A stretch of DNA of 64,000 nt from Bacteroidota bacterium (GCA_018267095.1 JAFDZC010000018.1:62001-126000); one strand, 5' to 3'. Shown: positions 9,844 to 18,789, counted from the stretch's first letter. Numbers and translations: made by a program. The notes: generated by a model not told the origin, from the letters alone.

Positions 9844-11712
9844 ATGAAAAAGTTATATATAGCCCTTAGTTTTGCGATTACTTGTAGTATAACTGCGCAA
9901 AACGCCGATACGCAGAAAGCGGATAAACTTTACAACCGCTACGAATACGTTTCTGCCGCTAAAGAGTATTTGAAACTCGTTGAGAATGGCAAAACAAGCC
10001 CTTATGTTTACAAACAATTGGCGGATACTTATTTTAATATGTTTGATACAGCTGAAGCAGCAAAATGGTATGCACAGGCGACGCAAACAGATCAAGATGC
10101 CGAAACATATTATCGCTATGCGCAAATGCTCAAATCAAACGGTAAATACGAAGAGTCGAACAAGCAAATGCAAAAGTTTGCGGCTTTGGCTCCAAATGAT
10201 CAACGTGCGATTTCATTCAAACAAAACCCGAATTATGTTCCTAAATTGTTGGATAAACACAAAAATTTCACGGTTAAACCGCTGGAAATCAATAGTGATA
10301 AATCTGATTTTGGAGCTGTTCTTTACGATAATCAATTGTATTTTACTAGCGCCCGCAACACCGCACGTAAAGATTATGGATGGACCAAAGAACCTTTCCT
10401 AGATATTTACAAAGCCGATTACAATATTGACGGAACTTTTACCAACGCTACAACCGTTAACGAACTCAATTCAAAACGTCATGACGGACCGGTAACCATC
10501 AGTGCTGATGGGAATACAGTTTATTTCAGCAGTGATAGTTTCCGCGAAAAGGTATTCGAGAAAGACAAAAAAAACAATCTTCAATTGGGTAAGAACAATC
10601 TTTTTGTTTGCACTAAAGAAAACGGAAAATGGGGTAAAATCATTTCGCTTCCGTTTAACTCAAAAGAATATTCTACCAGCAATCCAAGTTTAAGCCGTGA
10701 TGGCAAAACCTTATACTTCTCATCTAATATGCCAGGGAGCATTGGAGGAGTTGATATTTGGAAAGTTGCCGTTAATGCGGATGGAACCTTTGGAGAACCT
10801 GTTAATTTAGGCACCAAAATCAATACAGAAGCCAACGAGAGTTTCCCGTTTATTGCTGATGACAACACTACTTTGTATTATGCATCAACAGGTAAGCAAG
10901 GGCTTGGCGGCTTAGACGTTTTCGTGGCTGATTTAGCCAAAGGAACAGAAGCCGTGAATATGGGACAACCGATCAACAGTGAAAAGGATGATTTTGACTT
11001 TACATTTAACAAGGACAAAAACATTGGTTTCTTTGCCAGCAATCGTGGAGAAAGTGATGATATTTACATAGCGACTCCGTTGTGCGGTGTTGAAATTATC
11101 GCTACGATTACCAATGCAAAAACAGGGGCAATTATACCAGGCGCCAAAGTGGCAATCTTAGACGATAAAAACAATGTGATTACGTCCAAAAATGCGGATG
11201 AAAAAGGACAGGTTTCTTATGATGTTGAATGTGACAAAGCATATAGCCTAGAAGTATCTAATGAAGGTTTTGAAAGCAATACATTTGCTGTTACCAAAAC
11301 CAAAGGCGGCAAAAAAGAAATGCCTTTATCTATTCAACCTATTGAAGCGATTATCACCGAAACAGAAGTGGTGTTGAATCCAATTTATTTTGAGTACAAT
11401 AAAGCTAATATTACGCGCGAGGGAGCCTTTGAGTTAGACAAGTTGGTTCAAGCGCTTAAAGCGAACCCTAATATGGTTATTTTGGCTAAATCGCACACCG
11501 ATAACCGCGGTAGCGATGTGTATAACTTAAATCTTTCTGATAAGCGTGCTCAATCAACTGTTCAGTATGTAATTTCTAAAGGAATTGCCGCTGAGCGTAT
11601 CTCAGGAAAAGGAATGGGAGAAATTGAGCCTAAAGTAGATTGTAAAGAAAACTGTACTGAAGAGCAACACGCTCAAAACAGACGTTCAGAATTCCTTATT
11701 GTCAAAAAATAA
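9844..11712 (+). CDS. OmpA family protein with TPR and PD40 propeller (PorE/SprD-like)
   Basis: A 622-residue periplasmic protein with a signal peptide (about 1-19). The order of domains is TPR-like helices (about 20-125), PD40/WD40-like propeller repeats (about 150-405; ISADGNTVYFSS, LSRDGKTLYFSS), a carboxypeptidase-regulatory-like domain (about 410-500) and an OmpA peptidoglycan-binding domain (about 505-622; SHTDNRG, NLSDKRAQ, KGMGE). This is the architecture of PorE and related T9SS-associated OmpA proteins, which link the machinery or its outer-membrane partners to peptidoglycan. It is the last gene of the adhesin operon and is followed by a strong terminator. Confidence 0.9.
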   Translation: MKKLYIALSFAITCSITAQNADTQKADKLYNRYEYVSAAKEYLKLVENGKTSPYVYKQLADTYFNMFDTAEAAKWYAQATQTDQDAETYYRYAQMLKSNGKYEESNKQMQKFAALAPNDQRAISFKQNPNYVPKLLDKHKNFTVKPLEINSDKSDFGAVLYDNQLYFTSARNTARKDYGWTKEPFLDIYKADYNIDGTFTNATTVNELNSKRHDGPVTISADGNTVYFSSDSFREKVFEKDKKNNLQLGKNNLFVCTKENGKWGKIISLPFNSKEYSTSNPSLSRDGKTLYFSSNMPGSIGGVDIWKVAVNADGTFGEPVNLGTKINTEANESFPFIADDNTTLYYASTGKQGLGGLDVFVADLAKGTEAVNMGQPINSEKDDFDFTFNKDKNIGFFASNRGESDDIYIATPLCGVEIIATITNAKTGAIIPGAKVAILDDKNNVITSKNADEKGQVSYDVECDKAYSLEVSNEGFESNTFAVTKTKGGKKEMPLSIQPIEAIITETEVVLNPIYFEYNKANITREGAFELDKLVQALKANPNMVILAKSHTDNRGSDVYNLNLSDKRAQSTVQYVISKGIAAERISGKGMGEIEPKVDCKENCTEEQHAQNRRSEFLIVKK

Positions 11713-11734
11713 CATAAGCTTTTATTATTTTTAA

Positions 11735-11761
11735 AGCGGAGTCAGATGGCTCCGCTTTTTT
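11735..11761 (+). terminator. intrinsic terminator of the adhesin operon
   Basis: AGCGGAG and CTCCGCT form a 7-bp stem around an 8-base loop, followed directly by a run of T. It lies 22 bp after the OmpA/PD40 gene stop. Confidence 0.9.
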
Positions 11762-12364
11762 GTTTCTATACACTTGACAGTATCGATAACCATATAATAA
11801 ATAGTGCAAATCATTTGTTCAATATGCTTCTGTTGCAAGGCTAGTTAGATTTTATTCTGGTTAATTTTCACTATGAAAAGACTAATTTTAAAAGATTATC
11901 ATCGAATCAAACAGCGGATTTTGCTAGCCTTTATAAGTTCTAACAAAACAAGTATAGATTTTTAAACGACAAAAAGTATAAGATGAATCTTGCCAAGTGA
12001 TTGATTATTTTTTTTTAGTAGGTCAGTGAATTTAAGTTTTAGTGAGCGCTCGCTCAAGTGAATGTTTAAATTTCTTATCGGATACTCTGACCAGAGATAG
12101 TTGTATTTCAGAAAAGGCATGTAAATCTGTTGCAACTAGCTATAGGCTTATATGTGAGTAGTGTTAGTTTCATTAAATTATACAAAAGCGGAACATCAAG
12201 TATCGAGCTAATAAATTCCAGCAACGACGCTTGATTTGCGGTTCTTGGATGCCCACTGATTGTAGATTTCGTTTCTTACAGTAAAACTTTTTAGCTCTCT
12301 CGTTGCAATAATTTTTTACTTAACGATTTAAAATTAAATCAAGTTCAGTTTTGATTTCTTAAAA

Positions 12365-12445
12365 CGTGTCAAAATTTTATTTTTTTTTAAAATGACACAG
12401 AATTCGTGTCAAAAAAAAAATTTTGAAAAAAATGACACAAAAATT
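12365..12445. repeat. two tandem 40-bp units with GTGTCA/TGACAC ends
   Basis: GTGTCA occurs at 12366 and 12406, and TGACAC at 12393 and 12433. Each GTGTCA is followed by TGACAC exactly 27 bp later, and the two units are 40 bp apart. Each unit can fold as a hairpin with an AT-rich centre; the first also pairs TTTTA with TAAAA inside the stem. The inner pair (TGACAC at 12393, GTGTCA at 12406) forms its own dyad around GAATTC. Confidence 0.7.
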
Positions 12446-12481
12446 GTTGCGATTTGTTTTCACATTTTTGAATTGCAACAA
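12444..12481. repeat. 11-bp inverted repeat next to the tandem units
   Basis: TTGTTGCGATT (12444-12454) pairs with AATTGCAACAA (12471-12481) with one G-U, leaving a 16-base loop. It directly follows the two GTGTCA/TGACAC units. No T-run follows, so it is not a standard terminator. Confidence 0.6.
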
Positions 12482-12591
12482 AATATTTTGATTTCGGCAA
12501 ATATTTTCGAATTGCTTAAATCTATCCGAGATTCAACTTGGAGATTGCCATGATCAATTATTATCATTGATTTTTGAGGTAAGGATAAAAT

Positions 12592-12620
12592 AAAAAAAGA
12601 GGCCTTAAAGCCTCTTTTTT
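12592..12620 (-). terminator. terminator of the TonB receptor/lipoprotein operon
   Basis: AGAGGC and GCCTCT pair across a six-base loop, flanked by A-run and T-run so that it can work in both directions. It lies 23 bp beyond the stop of the minus-strand lipoprotein gene. Confidence 0.85.
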
Positions 12621-12642
12621 ATTTCATATAATTATAAAATAA

Positions 12643-13998
12643 TTAGTTCGGGGTAATCTTTACATTGTCAACTTCCCAAGTCGCAGATGCGCTGGTGGTG
12701 GAAGTATATTTAAAGGCTACATAAACGGTACTGTTACCTGAACCTGTAAATGAGTCGATGTTGACATCTCCTGAACCGGTCCAAACATAATTTCCGTTAA
12801 TAGGTGACAAAGTAGCTGTAATTGGTGTCCAAGTTACACCGGCAGCATTAGGTGTTCCAGAACCGGGATAATTGTTGGAAATGAATACCTGAAGCGCGTT
12901 TCCTTGAAATTTAGTAGCTGTATCAAAAGTTAAAGTAGCACCATTGGTCAACAAAGATAAATCTTGTGCTGGTGATATTAACCAATCTTCATTGGCGTTG
13001 TTAGCGCTGTTAGCAAAACCAGACATTTTCGCACAAGCCCCTGGGTTTCCAAATGAAGCGCTTTGCGCCCACACTTGAGCCCCAGAAACACTAAAAGCAA
13101 CCCATGAACCGATACCTCCGGTAAATGATTCGTTCAGTAAAATTTTTAATCTATTAGGATTGGTTAAACGAACATCACGAGTAGTTCTGACCATAAATTG
13201 GTAATCGCTACCGTATTTGGTCATAACGCCCAATATTTTACCGCTGCTGCTTGGTACAGATTCCCCAGCAAAACCGGCATATTGGCTCACGCGTAAAATC
13301 AATTCATTTCCTTGAATATCCTGAATGGTGTGGTTGGTAGCACTTCCTAAATTATTCAAAGTTGGATCAAAGTATTTTTTTCCCAAAGAAGTTTCAACAA
13401 ATTGAACATTGTCAAGCTCTATAAGTTTGTTCAAATTAGCGTCGTTTTTGGCTTCTGCAATGGTCATTTTCTGAACTAAATCTTCTTCAGCTTTGTAGTC
13501 ACTACATGAAGGAGTCAAAATTGTTTTGTAGTCTATAGCTGAAACTCTGCCCACTTCGTCGTCAAAAGTGTCATCAGGAGTTCCGTTGTTGTATAAAGAC
13601 CCAATGACTGTTGAACTGTTTTGTTTCACAAAATAACGGTTACGCATCTGAATGTAAACCAACCTTCCCGGTTCGTATTTAGTGTACAAGTTGTAATCGT
13701 CAATGGGCATACTAAAACCTACAGTTCCGTCTTTAGAAACAAAAGAAATCGATTTGTAGAAGTTTCCACCTTCATCACTTGAAGTCACGTAAGCTTCCAT
13801 GATAGAATCTTTATCAGCAAACTTTATATAGGAACCAGTAGCTGCAGAAGTTACTTCCGTAACATCAAGATCAGCTGTTACATCAGAGCAATTGTCTTTT
13901 AAGTCTGAATCATTCGGAACACCATAATGTTCAGGATTGGTACAGCTAATTAAAGCACCCAAAAGGATCGAAACGGATAAGAATTTATATTTTTTCAT
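12643..13998 (-). CDS. lipoprotein with DUF5689 and choice-of-anchor J domains
   Basis: A 451-residue lipoprotein with the lipobox LISC at the end of a short signal sequence. The N-terminal half (about 35-285) matches the DUF5689 type of Bacteroidetes surface proteins (EAYVTSSDEGGNFYKS, GRLVYIQMRNRYF). The C-terminal part (about 290-451) is a choice-of-anchor J jelly-roll-like domain (DWLISPAQDLS, TWEVDNVKI). It is the last gene of a three-gene operon with a TonB receptor, so it probably sits at the outer membrane and helps capture the receptor's substrate. The ligand is unknown. Its C-terminal domain is a close paralogue of the whole next gene upstream. Confidence 0.85.
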   Translation of the reverse strand: MKKYKFLSVSILLGALISCTNPEHYGVPNDSDLKDNCSDVTADLDVTEVTSAATGSYIKFADKDSIMEAYVTSSDEGGNFYKSISFVSKDGTVGFSMPIDDYNLYTKYEPGRLVYIQMRNRYFVKQNSSTVIGSLYNNGTPDDTFDDEVGRVSAIDYKTILTPSCSDYKAEEDLVQKMTIAEAKNDANLNKLIELDNVQFVETSLGKKYFDPTLNNLGSATNHTIQDIQGNELILRVSQYAGFAGESVPSSSGKILGVMTKYGSDYQFMVRTTRDVRLTNPNRLKILLNESFTGGIGSWVAFSVSGAQVWAQSASFGNPGACAKMSGFANSANNANEDWLISPAQDLSLLTNGATLTFDTATKFQGNALQVFISNNYPGSGTPNAAGVTWTPITATLSPINGNYVWTGSGDVNIDSFTGSGNSTVYVAFKYTSTTSASATWEVDNVKITPN

Positions 13999-14024
13999 GA
14001 TCTATGTTATTTAGGATTTGCCAA

Positions 14025-14621
14025 TTAGTTTTTCCCGTAAATTTTTACATTATCTATCTCCCAAGTAGAAGATGCCGAGGTGGTTGAAGTGTATTTAAAA
14101 GCGACATATACCGCGTTGTTTCCTGAACCTGCAAAACCCGAGATGTCAAGCAAACCAGAAGACACATACGCATAGTTACCCGGAGACAGATTAGCACCTT
14201 CAATTTTGGTCCAAGTAACACCAGTAGCATTTGGGTCTCCGCTTCCAGAATAGTTTCTAGAAACATATACTTCAATTGCCGGGCCGTCAAATTTGTAAGC
14301 ATTATCAAAAGCGATTGATGCACTAGAATAACTTGATAAATCTTGAGCAGGCGAGATTAACCAGTCAACATTTGCATTATTTCCGCCAGAGTAACCAGAC
14401 ATTTTAGCACAAGCGCCCGGATATGGGTTTCCAAAAGTTGGATCTAAAGTCCATACTTGAGCACCGACCTCGCTGTATTTTACCCAATTTGGGAAATTTG
14501 TTTCAAAGTCCTCTTTAAAAGTTGGATTGTCAAGATAAGGAATGTCGGTCTTATCGTCACAACTGCCCAAAACACCCGTAAAGAGCGATGAAATCAATAA
14601 AAATTTAAAAATATTTTTCAT
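14025..14621 (-). CDS. choice-of-anchor J domain lipoprotein
   Basis: A 198-residue lipoprotein (lipobox LGSC) that consists almost only of a choice-of-anchor J domain (about 35-198). It shares GACAKMSG, DWLISPAQDLS, VTWTKI, VYVAFKYTSTTSAS and TWEIDNVKI with the C-terminus of the neighbouring DUF5689 lipoprotein, showing a tandem duplication. It lies 11 bp after the TonB receptor gene and 26 bp before the DUF5689 gene. Role probably as accessory surface lipoprotein of the receptor; no catalytic motif seen. Confidence 0.82.
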   Translation of the reverse strand: MKNIFKFLLISSLFTGVLGSCDDKTDIPYLDNPTFKEDFETNFPNWVKYSEVGAQVWTLDPTFGNPYPGACAKMSGYSGGNNANVDWLISPAQDLSSYSSASIAFDNAYKFDGPAIEVYVSRNYSGSGDPNATGVTWTKIEGANLSPGNYAYVSSGLLDISGFAGSGNNAVYVAFKYTSTTSASSTWEIDNVKIYGKN

Positions 14622-14632
14622 AGAATTTTTGA

Positions 14633-17476
14633 TTAGAAGTTAAGATAAACATTTACAAAAAACGTTCTTCCGTAGCCTTGGAAGTATTTTGGTCCAAATG
14701 AAGGTGTTCCGTTGCCATTGTCGGCTACATAATCTGGATAAGTTGCTTTTCTTGATTGCTCAAAACCTCCTGTTTTGTATTTAATATCAAAAACGTTGTT
14801 TACGGAAGCAAAGAAACCAAAAGTATCATTTTTGATTTTCCACGATTTACCACCTACTAAATTAACCAATGTTATTGGGTCAAATTTTTCTTGTTTTAAA
14901 ACGTTGCGCAAAATACTTTCGGTTAAGCCATCATAAGTGTCAGTTCCACCGTTGGTTACCACCGTAAAGTTGTTGGTTCTCAAAACACCTGAAATATCTC
15001 TGTAAGTGTCTGCCAAGTAGTTCACATTAGCACCAATCCACCAAAATTTAGGATCTCTATATTCAAGCCCAAACGAATAAGCTTGTTGTGGAGCTCCGGC
15101 CACACGATAGTTTTTCCAATATGCGTATCCAAAGTCAGTTAACGGAACCGGATTTGTTGATGAAGCCTGATTATCGTCATTGATACTTAACCTAGGGTTG
15201 TTATCATAGATTGATTGACTGTAAGTAGCAGCCCCAGTAGCTTTGATAGTTGAAGTAATTTGGTATTCAAAACCAAACTCAACCCCCATGTTTTTCTTGT
15301 TGATGCCGGTAATGACTTCACTGACGAATGAGTCTTCATTTCCTTCACCTACTTCACCGGTGTCAAATAAGTCCTCACCATAGAAATAAGACAATTTAGT
15401 CGAATTCATAATTTTACTGAAGTATCCAGTCAAGCGAGATTTAAATTTAGGAGTTTTAATGATGTAACTAGCATCAAAACTCATAATTCTCTCGCTGTCA
15501 ATATTTGGGGTAATATTGTTGTTGGCACGAGCGTTAATAAATAAGTTTCTCATGTAAGGGGCTTTTGTTAAATAAGCGCCATTAAAATCAAACATGTGCC
15601 TTCCTGTAATTTTATAAGTCAAACCACCTTTGAAACCAAAGTTTTCAAAAATAAGCTTATCGCTATATCCATATGAATTGCTGGCATAGATACCATTTTT
15701 GTACAAACCTTCTCTTCTATATTCTGAACGAGAAAAAGACTGTCCTAAATAAAAGTCTACTTTTTTGTAGTTAAATTTAAACTGAGTGAATCCGTCAAAT
15801 GTTGTTGCATACAAATTGTAATCATATCCGAAAGCATCGCCCACTTTTACATCTCTGTTCGGGTTATTCAAGTCAGACTGCAAAGCATCGCCTTGATAGA
15901 AAACGTTTACATCTCTAAAGTATTCACCGCCCAGCAAATCAAGCATTTTGGCGTAATTTCTAGACTTTAATTTTTTGAAATTAATACCTGCATTAACGGT
16001 AATGTTATCGTTGATTGACGAGTTCAAAATAGAATTAGCGGTCCACTGTTTGTCGTCTGTGCGGTCTTCATACAAAGCATAAACACTGCGCCCGTTTTGA
16101 TTTTTTGACATATTGGCCCGGTACATGGCATTCCAGTCAATTTGACCATTGGCTACAAAAGCATTTTGAGCATTAATTGCAGTCGGGTTGGTATAGGTTG
16201 GGTTACCGTCTGGGTCGAGGATTGGGTTTCCACTACCATCGACAGCCGGAACATAATAGTCCAAAGAGTTCAAATAATAACTTGGTAAGTATTTATAGTA
16301 AGTTGGGTCAGGATTATTGGCCAACTGATATGCTAACCTGCTGTTTCCAACCGAACCCGTCTGGAAAGCAACATTGGTGTTTAAGTTGGTTTTGTCAGTG
16401 ATTTTCCAGTAGTGACTTAGCATATTTATTGGTTCTTCAATACTTTTTACACGCGAGTTTCTCTTTTTACCATCTTGCCATCCCCAGTAAGAATTGTATT
16501 CGTTTCCTTTCAAATCAAGAACTTCTTGAGTGTTAGGCGAAACTTTGCCACGACGATTTTGCGCGTAGATAGATGTAAAGTTTAATGAGTGTTTTTCATT
16601 TATTTTTTTCTCAACACTTGCAAAAATTGAATTAGCTCCGTAATCGGTGCCTTCAAAATAACCTTCTTTTGCCCATCTTCTGGAGGCTGAAACTACAAAA
16701 GCCCAACCATTGGTGTTCATTCCAGAGGCATGTGTTCCCATAGCCCTCCAGCTGTAGTTGGTATTGGTTCCTGAGAAAGAAATGCGCGAACCTTTACGGT
16801 AAATTGATGCGCGTGTATTGATTTCTTGTGAACCTAAAATGTTTCCGAAAGTGTAATCAGAAGGGCTACTTCCTAAAGTAAACTCTTGGTTTCTGGTGGC
16901 GTCGTTGAGTCCGCCCCAATTGCTCCATTGTGGTCTGCCATCGTACAATTTATTCATCACTACACCATTAATCATAGTAGTTCCGTATTCATTGTCCAAA
17001 CCTCTGATTTTGAAACGTGCTTGTCCCCAATTGAAGGCAGCGGCTTGTTGATAATTGTCTCTACTGGCTTGTAGCAAACCTGAAGTACTTTCTGAACCGC
17101 TGTTGTCATCGCCCAAATCATTTTCAGTAATGGTAATGAGGCTTAATTGCTGCTCTTGCGTAATGTCTTCTGAAGCGACAACATTTCCTAAATCGAGCAT
17201 TTGTCCGGCGGTGATTTCAATTTGAAGTAATTGGACTTCATATCCTTGCGTTTCAATTTTAAGGGTATGACTACCCGCAGGCAAATCATTCAACGAGAAC
17301 TTACCGGTATTGTCGGTGAGTGTGGTCATCGGTGAATTTACAATAGACACAACTACATTCTGCAATGCTTTGTTGTTTTTTGAATCGACAACTTTTCCGG
17401 TAACTCCGGTTAAGTTTTGTGCAAAAGCAAAAAACACTTGCATGACAAACAATGTACAGAGAACAAGTTTTTTCAT
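14633..17476 (-). CDS. TonB-dependent receptor with carboxypeptidase-like N-terminal domain
   Basis: A 947-residue outer-membrane receptor. A signal peptide (about 1-19) is followed by a CarboxypepD_reg-like domain (about 22-105; GKVVDSKNNKALQNVVVSI), a plug (about 125-230; FKIRGLDNEYGTTMINGVVMN) and a large beta-barrel ending in aromatic FFVNVYLNF. Such receptors import substrates with energy from TonB-ExbBD. There is no SusD partner, so it is not a standard glycan locus. It is the first gene of an operon with two surface lipoproteins and is divergent from a secreted endonuclease-fold enzyme, which hints at nucleic acids or other phosphodiesters as substrate; this is inference from context. 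Confidence 0.92.
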   Translation of the reverse strand: MKKLVLCTLFVMQVFFAFAQNLTGVTGKVVDSKNNKALQNVVVSIVNSPMTTLTDNTGKFSLNDLPAGSHTLKIETQGYEVQLLQIEITAGQMLDLGNVVASEDITQEQQLSLITITENDLGDDNSGSESTSGLLQASRDNYQQAAAFNWGQARFKIRGLDNEYGTTMINGVVMNKLYDGRPQWSNWGGLNDATRNQEFTLGSSPSDYTFGNILGSQEINTRASIYRKGSRISFSGTNTNYSWRAMGTHASGMNTNGWAFVVSASRRWAKEGYFEGTDYGANSIFASVEKKINEKHSLNFTSIYAQNRRGKVSPNTQEVLDLKGNEYNSYWGWQDGKKRNSRVKSIEEPINMLSHYWKITDKTNLNTNVAFQTGSVGNSRLAYQLANNPDPTYYKYLPSYYLNSLDYYVPAVDGSGNPILDPDGNPTYTNPTAINAQNAFVANGQIDWNAMYRANMSKNQNGRSVYALYEDRTDDKQWTANSILNSSINDNITVNAGINFKKLKSRNYAKMLDLLGGEYFRDVNVFYQGDALQSDLNNPNRDVKVGDAFGYDYNLYATTFDGFTQFKFNYKKVDFYLGQSFSRSEYRREGLYKNGIYASNSYGYSDKLIFENFGFKGGLTYKITGRHMFDFNGAYLTKAPYMRNLFINARANNNITPNIDSERIMSFDASYIIKTPKFKSRLTGYFSKIMNSTKLSYFYGEDLFDTGEVGEGNEDSFVSEVITGINKKNMGVEFGFEYQITSTIKATGAATYSQSIYDNNPRLSINDDNQASSTNPVPLTDFGYAYWKNYRVAGAPQQAYSFGLEYRDPKFWWIGANVNYLADTYRDISGVLRTNNFTVVTNGGTDTYDGLTESILRNVLKQEKFDPITLVNLVGGKSWKIKNDTFGFFASVNNVFDIKYKTGGFEQSRKATYPDYVADNGNGTPSFGPKYFQGYGRTFFVNVYLNF

Positions 17477-17535
17477 AAAAATAAAAGAGATTAATTTTCT
17501 GGTTTAGCCAAGCTTAATAAAAACTTAACAGCCGA

Positions 17536-17543
17536 CAAATGTA
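17536..17543 (-). promoter_or_regulatory. -7 element for the TonB receptor operon
   Basis: On the minus strand this reads TACATTTG, an exact TAnnTTTG match, 60 bp before the receptor start. No clear -33 element. Confidence 0.45.
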
Positions 17544-17563
17544 CATCTTTTAATAATAAATTA

Positions 17564-17571
17564 TACTTTTG
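17564..17571 (+). promoter_or_regulatory. -7 element for the endonuclease-family gene
   Basis: TACTTTTG matches TAnnTTTG exactly, 48 bp before the ATG at 17619. Together with the minus-strand element 20 bp away it makes a compact divergent promoter region. Confidence 0.45.
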
Positions 17572-17618
17572 ACTCGAAATTTATAGATAGGTTCACCTTA
17601 ATTTAACGCTACGATTTT

Positions 17619-18725
17619 ATGAGAATTAGCAAAATAACAACCCTCTTCATTGTATTATTCGCAATTCAAACCGCCATTGGACAGAAAAAATTTTCAGTTC
17701 ACACAGTTGCTTTTTACAACTTTGAAAACCTGTTTGATACCATCAACAATCCAAATAACGACGATGAGTGGTTGCCCAACGGAGCCCAAAACTGGACCTC
17801 TAAAAAATATCACAAAAAACTCGAGAATCTAGCGCGTGTACTTTCAGAAATCGGAACCGGAGATAATCCGCATTCGCCTACTTTGATAGGTGGAGCAGAA
17901 ATTGAAAACCGAGGTGTGCTTGAAGATTTAATCAAACAACCCAAACTGGCCGCTTCAGACTATGGCATTGTTCATTTTGATTCACCGGACAAGCGCGGAA
18001 TAGACGTAGCGCTACTATACCAAAAAAAGCACTTTAAACCAGTGAGCTCTGTTAATATTCCTTTGATGATCTATCGCGACGATAAAAAAGAAGATAAAAG
18101 CAAAGAAAAAGAGTCTGAAGACGAAAAAGAAGACAAGGATAAAGTAGAAGTAGGCAATGGTGAGCGTGTTTACACAAGGGATATTTTATTGGTTACCGGA
18201 TATCTTGATGGTGAAGAAGTTAATATCATGGTTAATCACTGGCCTTCTCGTTCTGGCGGTGAGAAAAAGAGTAGCCCATTCAGAGAAGCAGCCGGAAGGC
18301 TCAACCGCAAAATCATGGATTCTATTTTCAAGATTAACCCAAATGCCAAAATCATTACCATGGGAGATTTGAACGATGGAACCTATAACAAAAGCGTCAA
18401 AGAAGGCGTGGGAGCTAAACGCAAAAAAGAAGAAGTTAAAGAATTTGGCATTTACAATCCGTTTGAGCAAATGGCGCGCGAAGGGAACGCAACATTATTT
18501 CACCGAGATGCCGGAGATATTTTTGACCAAATTATGGTGTCCGAACCGCTCATCAGAAATGATTATTCTTCGTTTAGATATTGGAAAGCCGGAATTTACA
18601 ACCCGCAGTATTTAATTCAAAAAACCGGACAATACAAAGGATATCCGCTCAGACACGGCGCCAATGAAGTCGGATTTAGCGATCACTTTCCGGTCTACAT
18701 TTATCTGATTAAAGAAATAAAATAA
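17619..18725 (+). CDS. secreted endonuclease/exonuclease/phosphatase family protein
   Basis: A 368-residue protein with a signal peptide (about 1-21, ending AIGQ). The fold's motifs are present: VAFYNFENLFDT near the N-terminus, GGAEIENRGVLEDL (metal-binding Glu), NHWPSRSGG, MGDLND and GFSDHFPVYIY (catalytic Asp-His). These support metal-dependent phosphodiester or phosphomonoester hydrolysis outside the cytoplasm. A highly charged Lys/Glu/Asp insertion sits at about residues 150-176, between the core motifs. It is divergent from the TonB receptor operon and followed by its own terminator. Substrate (DNA, RNA, lipid headgroup) cannot be decided from sequence. Confidence 0.88.
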   Translation: MRISKITTLFIVLFAIQTAIGQKKFSVHTVAFYNFENLFDTINNPNNDDEWLPNGAQNWTSKKYHKKLENLARVLSEIGTGDNPHSPTLIGGAEIENRGVLEDLIKQPKLAASDYGIVHFDSPDKRGIDVALLYQKKHFKPVSSVNIPLMIYRDDKKEDKSKEKESEDEKEDKDKVEVGNGERVYTRDILLVTGYLDGEEVNIMVNHWPSRSGGEKKSSPFREAAGRLNRKIMDSIFKINPNAKIITMGDLNDGTYNKSVKEGVGAKRKKEEVKEFGIYNPFEQMAREGNATLFHRDAGDIFDQIMVSEPLIRNDYSSFRYWKAGIYNPQYLIQKTGQYKGYPLRHGANEVGFSDHFPVYIYLIKEIK

Positions 18726-18730
18726 AACTC

Positions 18731-18756
18731 AAGGACAGCTGCGGTTGTCCTTTTTT
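18731..18756 (+). terminator. terminator after the endonuclease-family gene
   Basis: AAGGACA and TGTCCTT form the stem, followed by TTTTTT. It begins 5 bp after the stop codon. Confidence 0.85.
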
Positions 18757-18789
18757 CATGCTGTATCTTAGCAACTCAAAAAACAACAT

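Larger units (their letters stand above)
11762..12590. other. long AT-rich intergenic region without a convincing gene
   Basis: This stretch separates two convergent operons, so promoters are not needed for either neighbour. I see no tRNA, transposase or long frame. The only open stretches are a 30-codon frame on + from the ATG at 11873 to 11965 and a 35-codon frame without a start on - (12211-12315). Neither has a recognisable ribosome-binding site or homology that I can name. The right-hand part holds three inverted repeats, described separately. It could be decayed accessory DNA or could encode a small RNA. Confidence 0.6.

Noticed and set aside
12365-12481. CRISPR array or integron attC sites
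   Set aside because: Only two 40-bp units with low-complexity centres, no unique spacers, no cas or integrase genes and no GTTRRRY/RYYYAAC boxes in the right arrangement.
14633-17476. SusC/SusD polysaccharide utilisation locus
   Set aside because: No SusD-like gene and no glycoside hydrolase or sulfatase nearby; accompanying lipoproteins are DUF5689/anchor-J.
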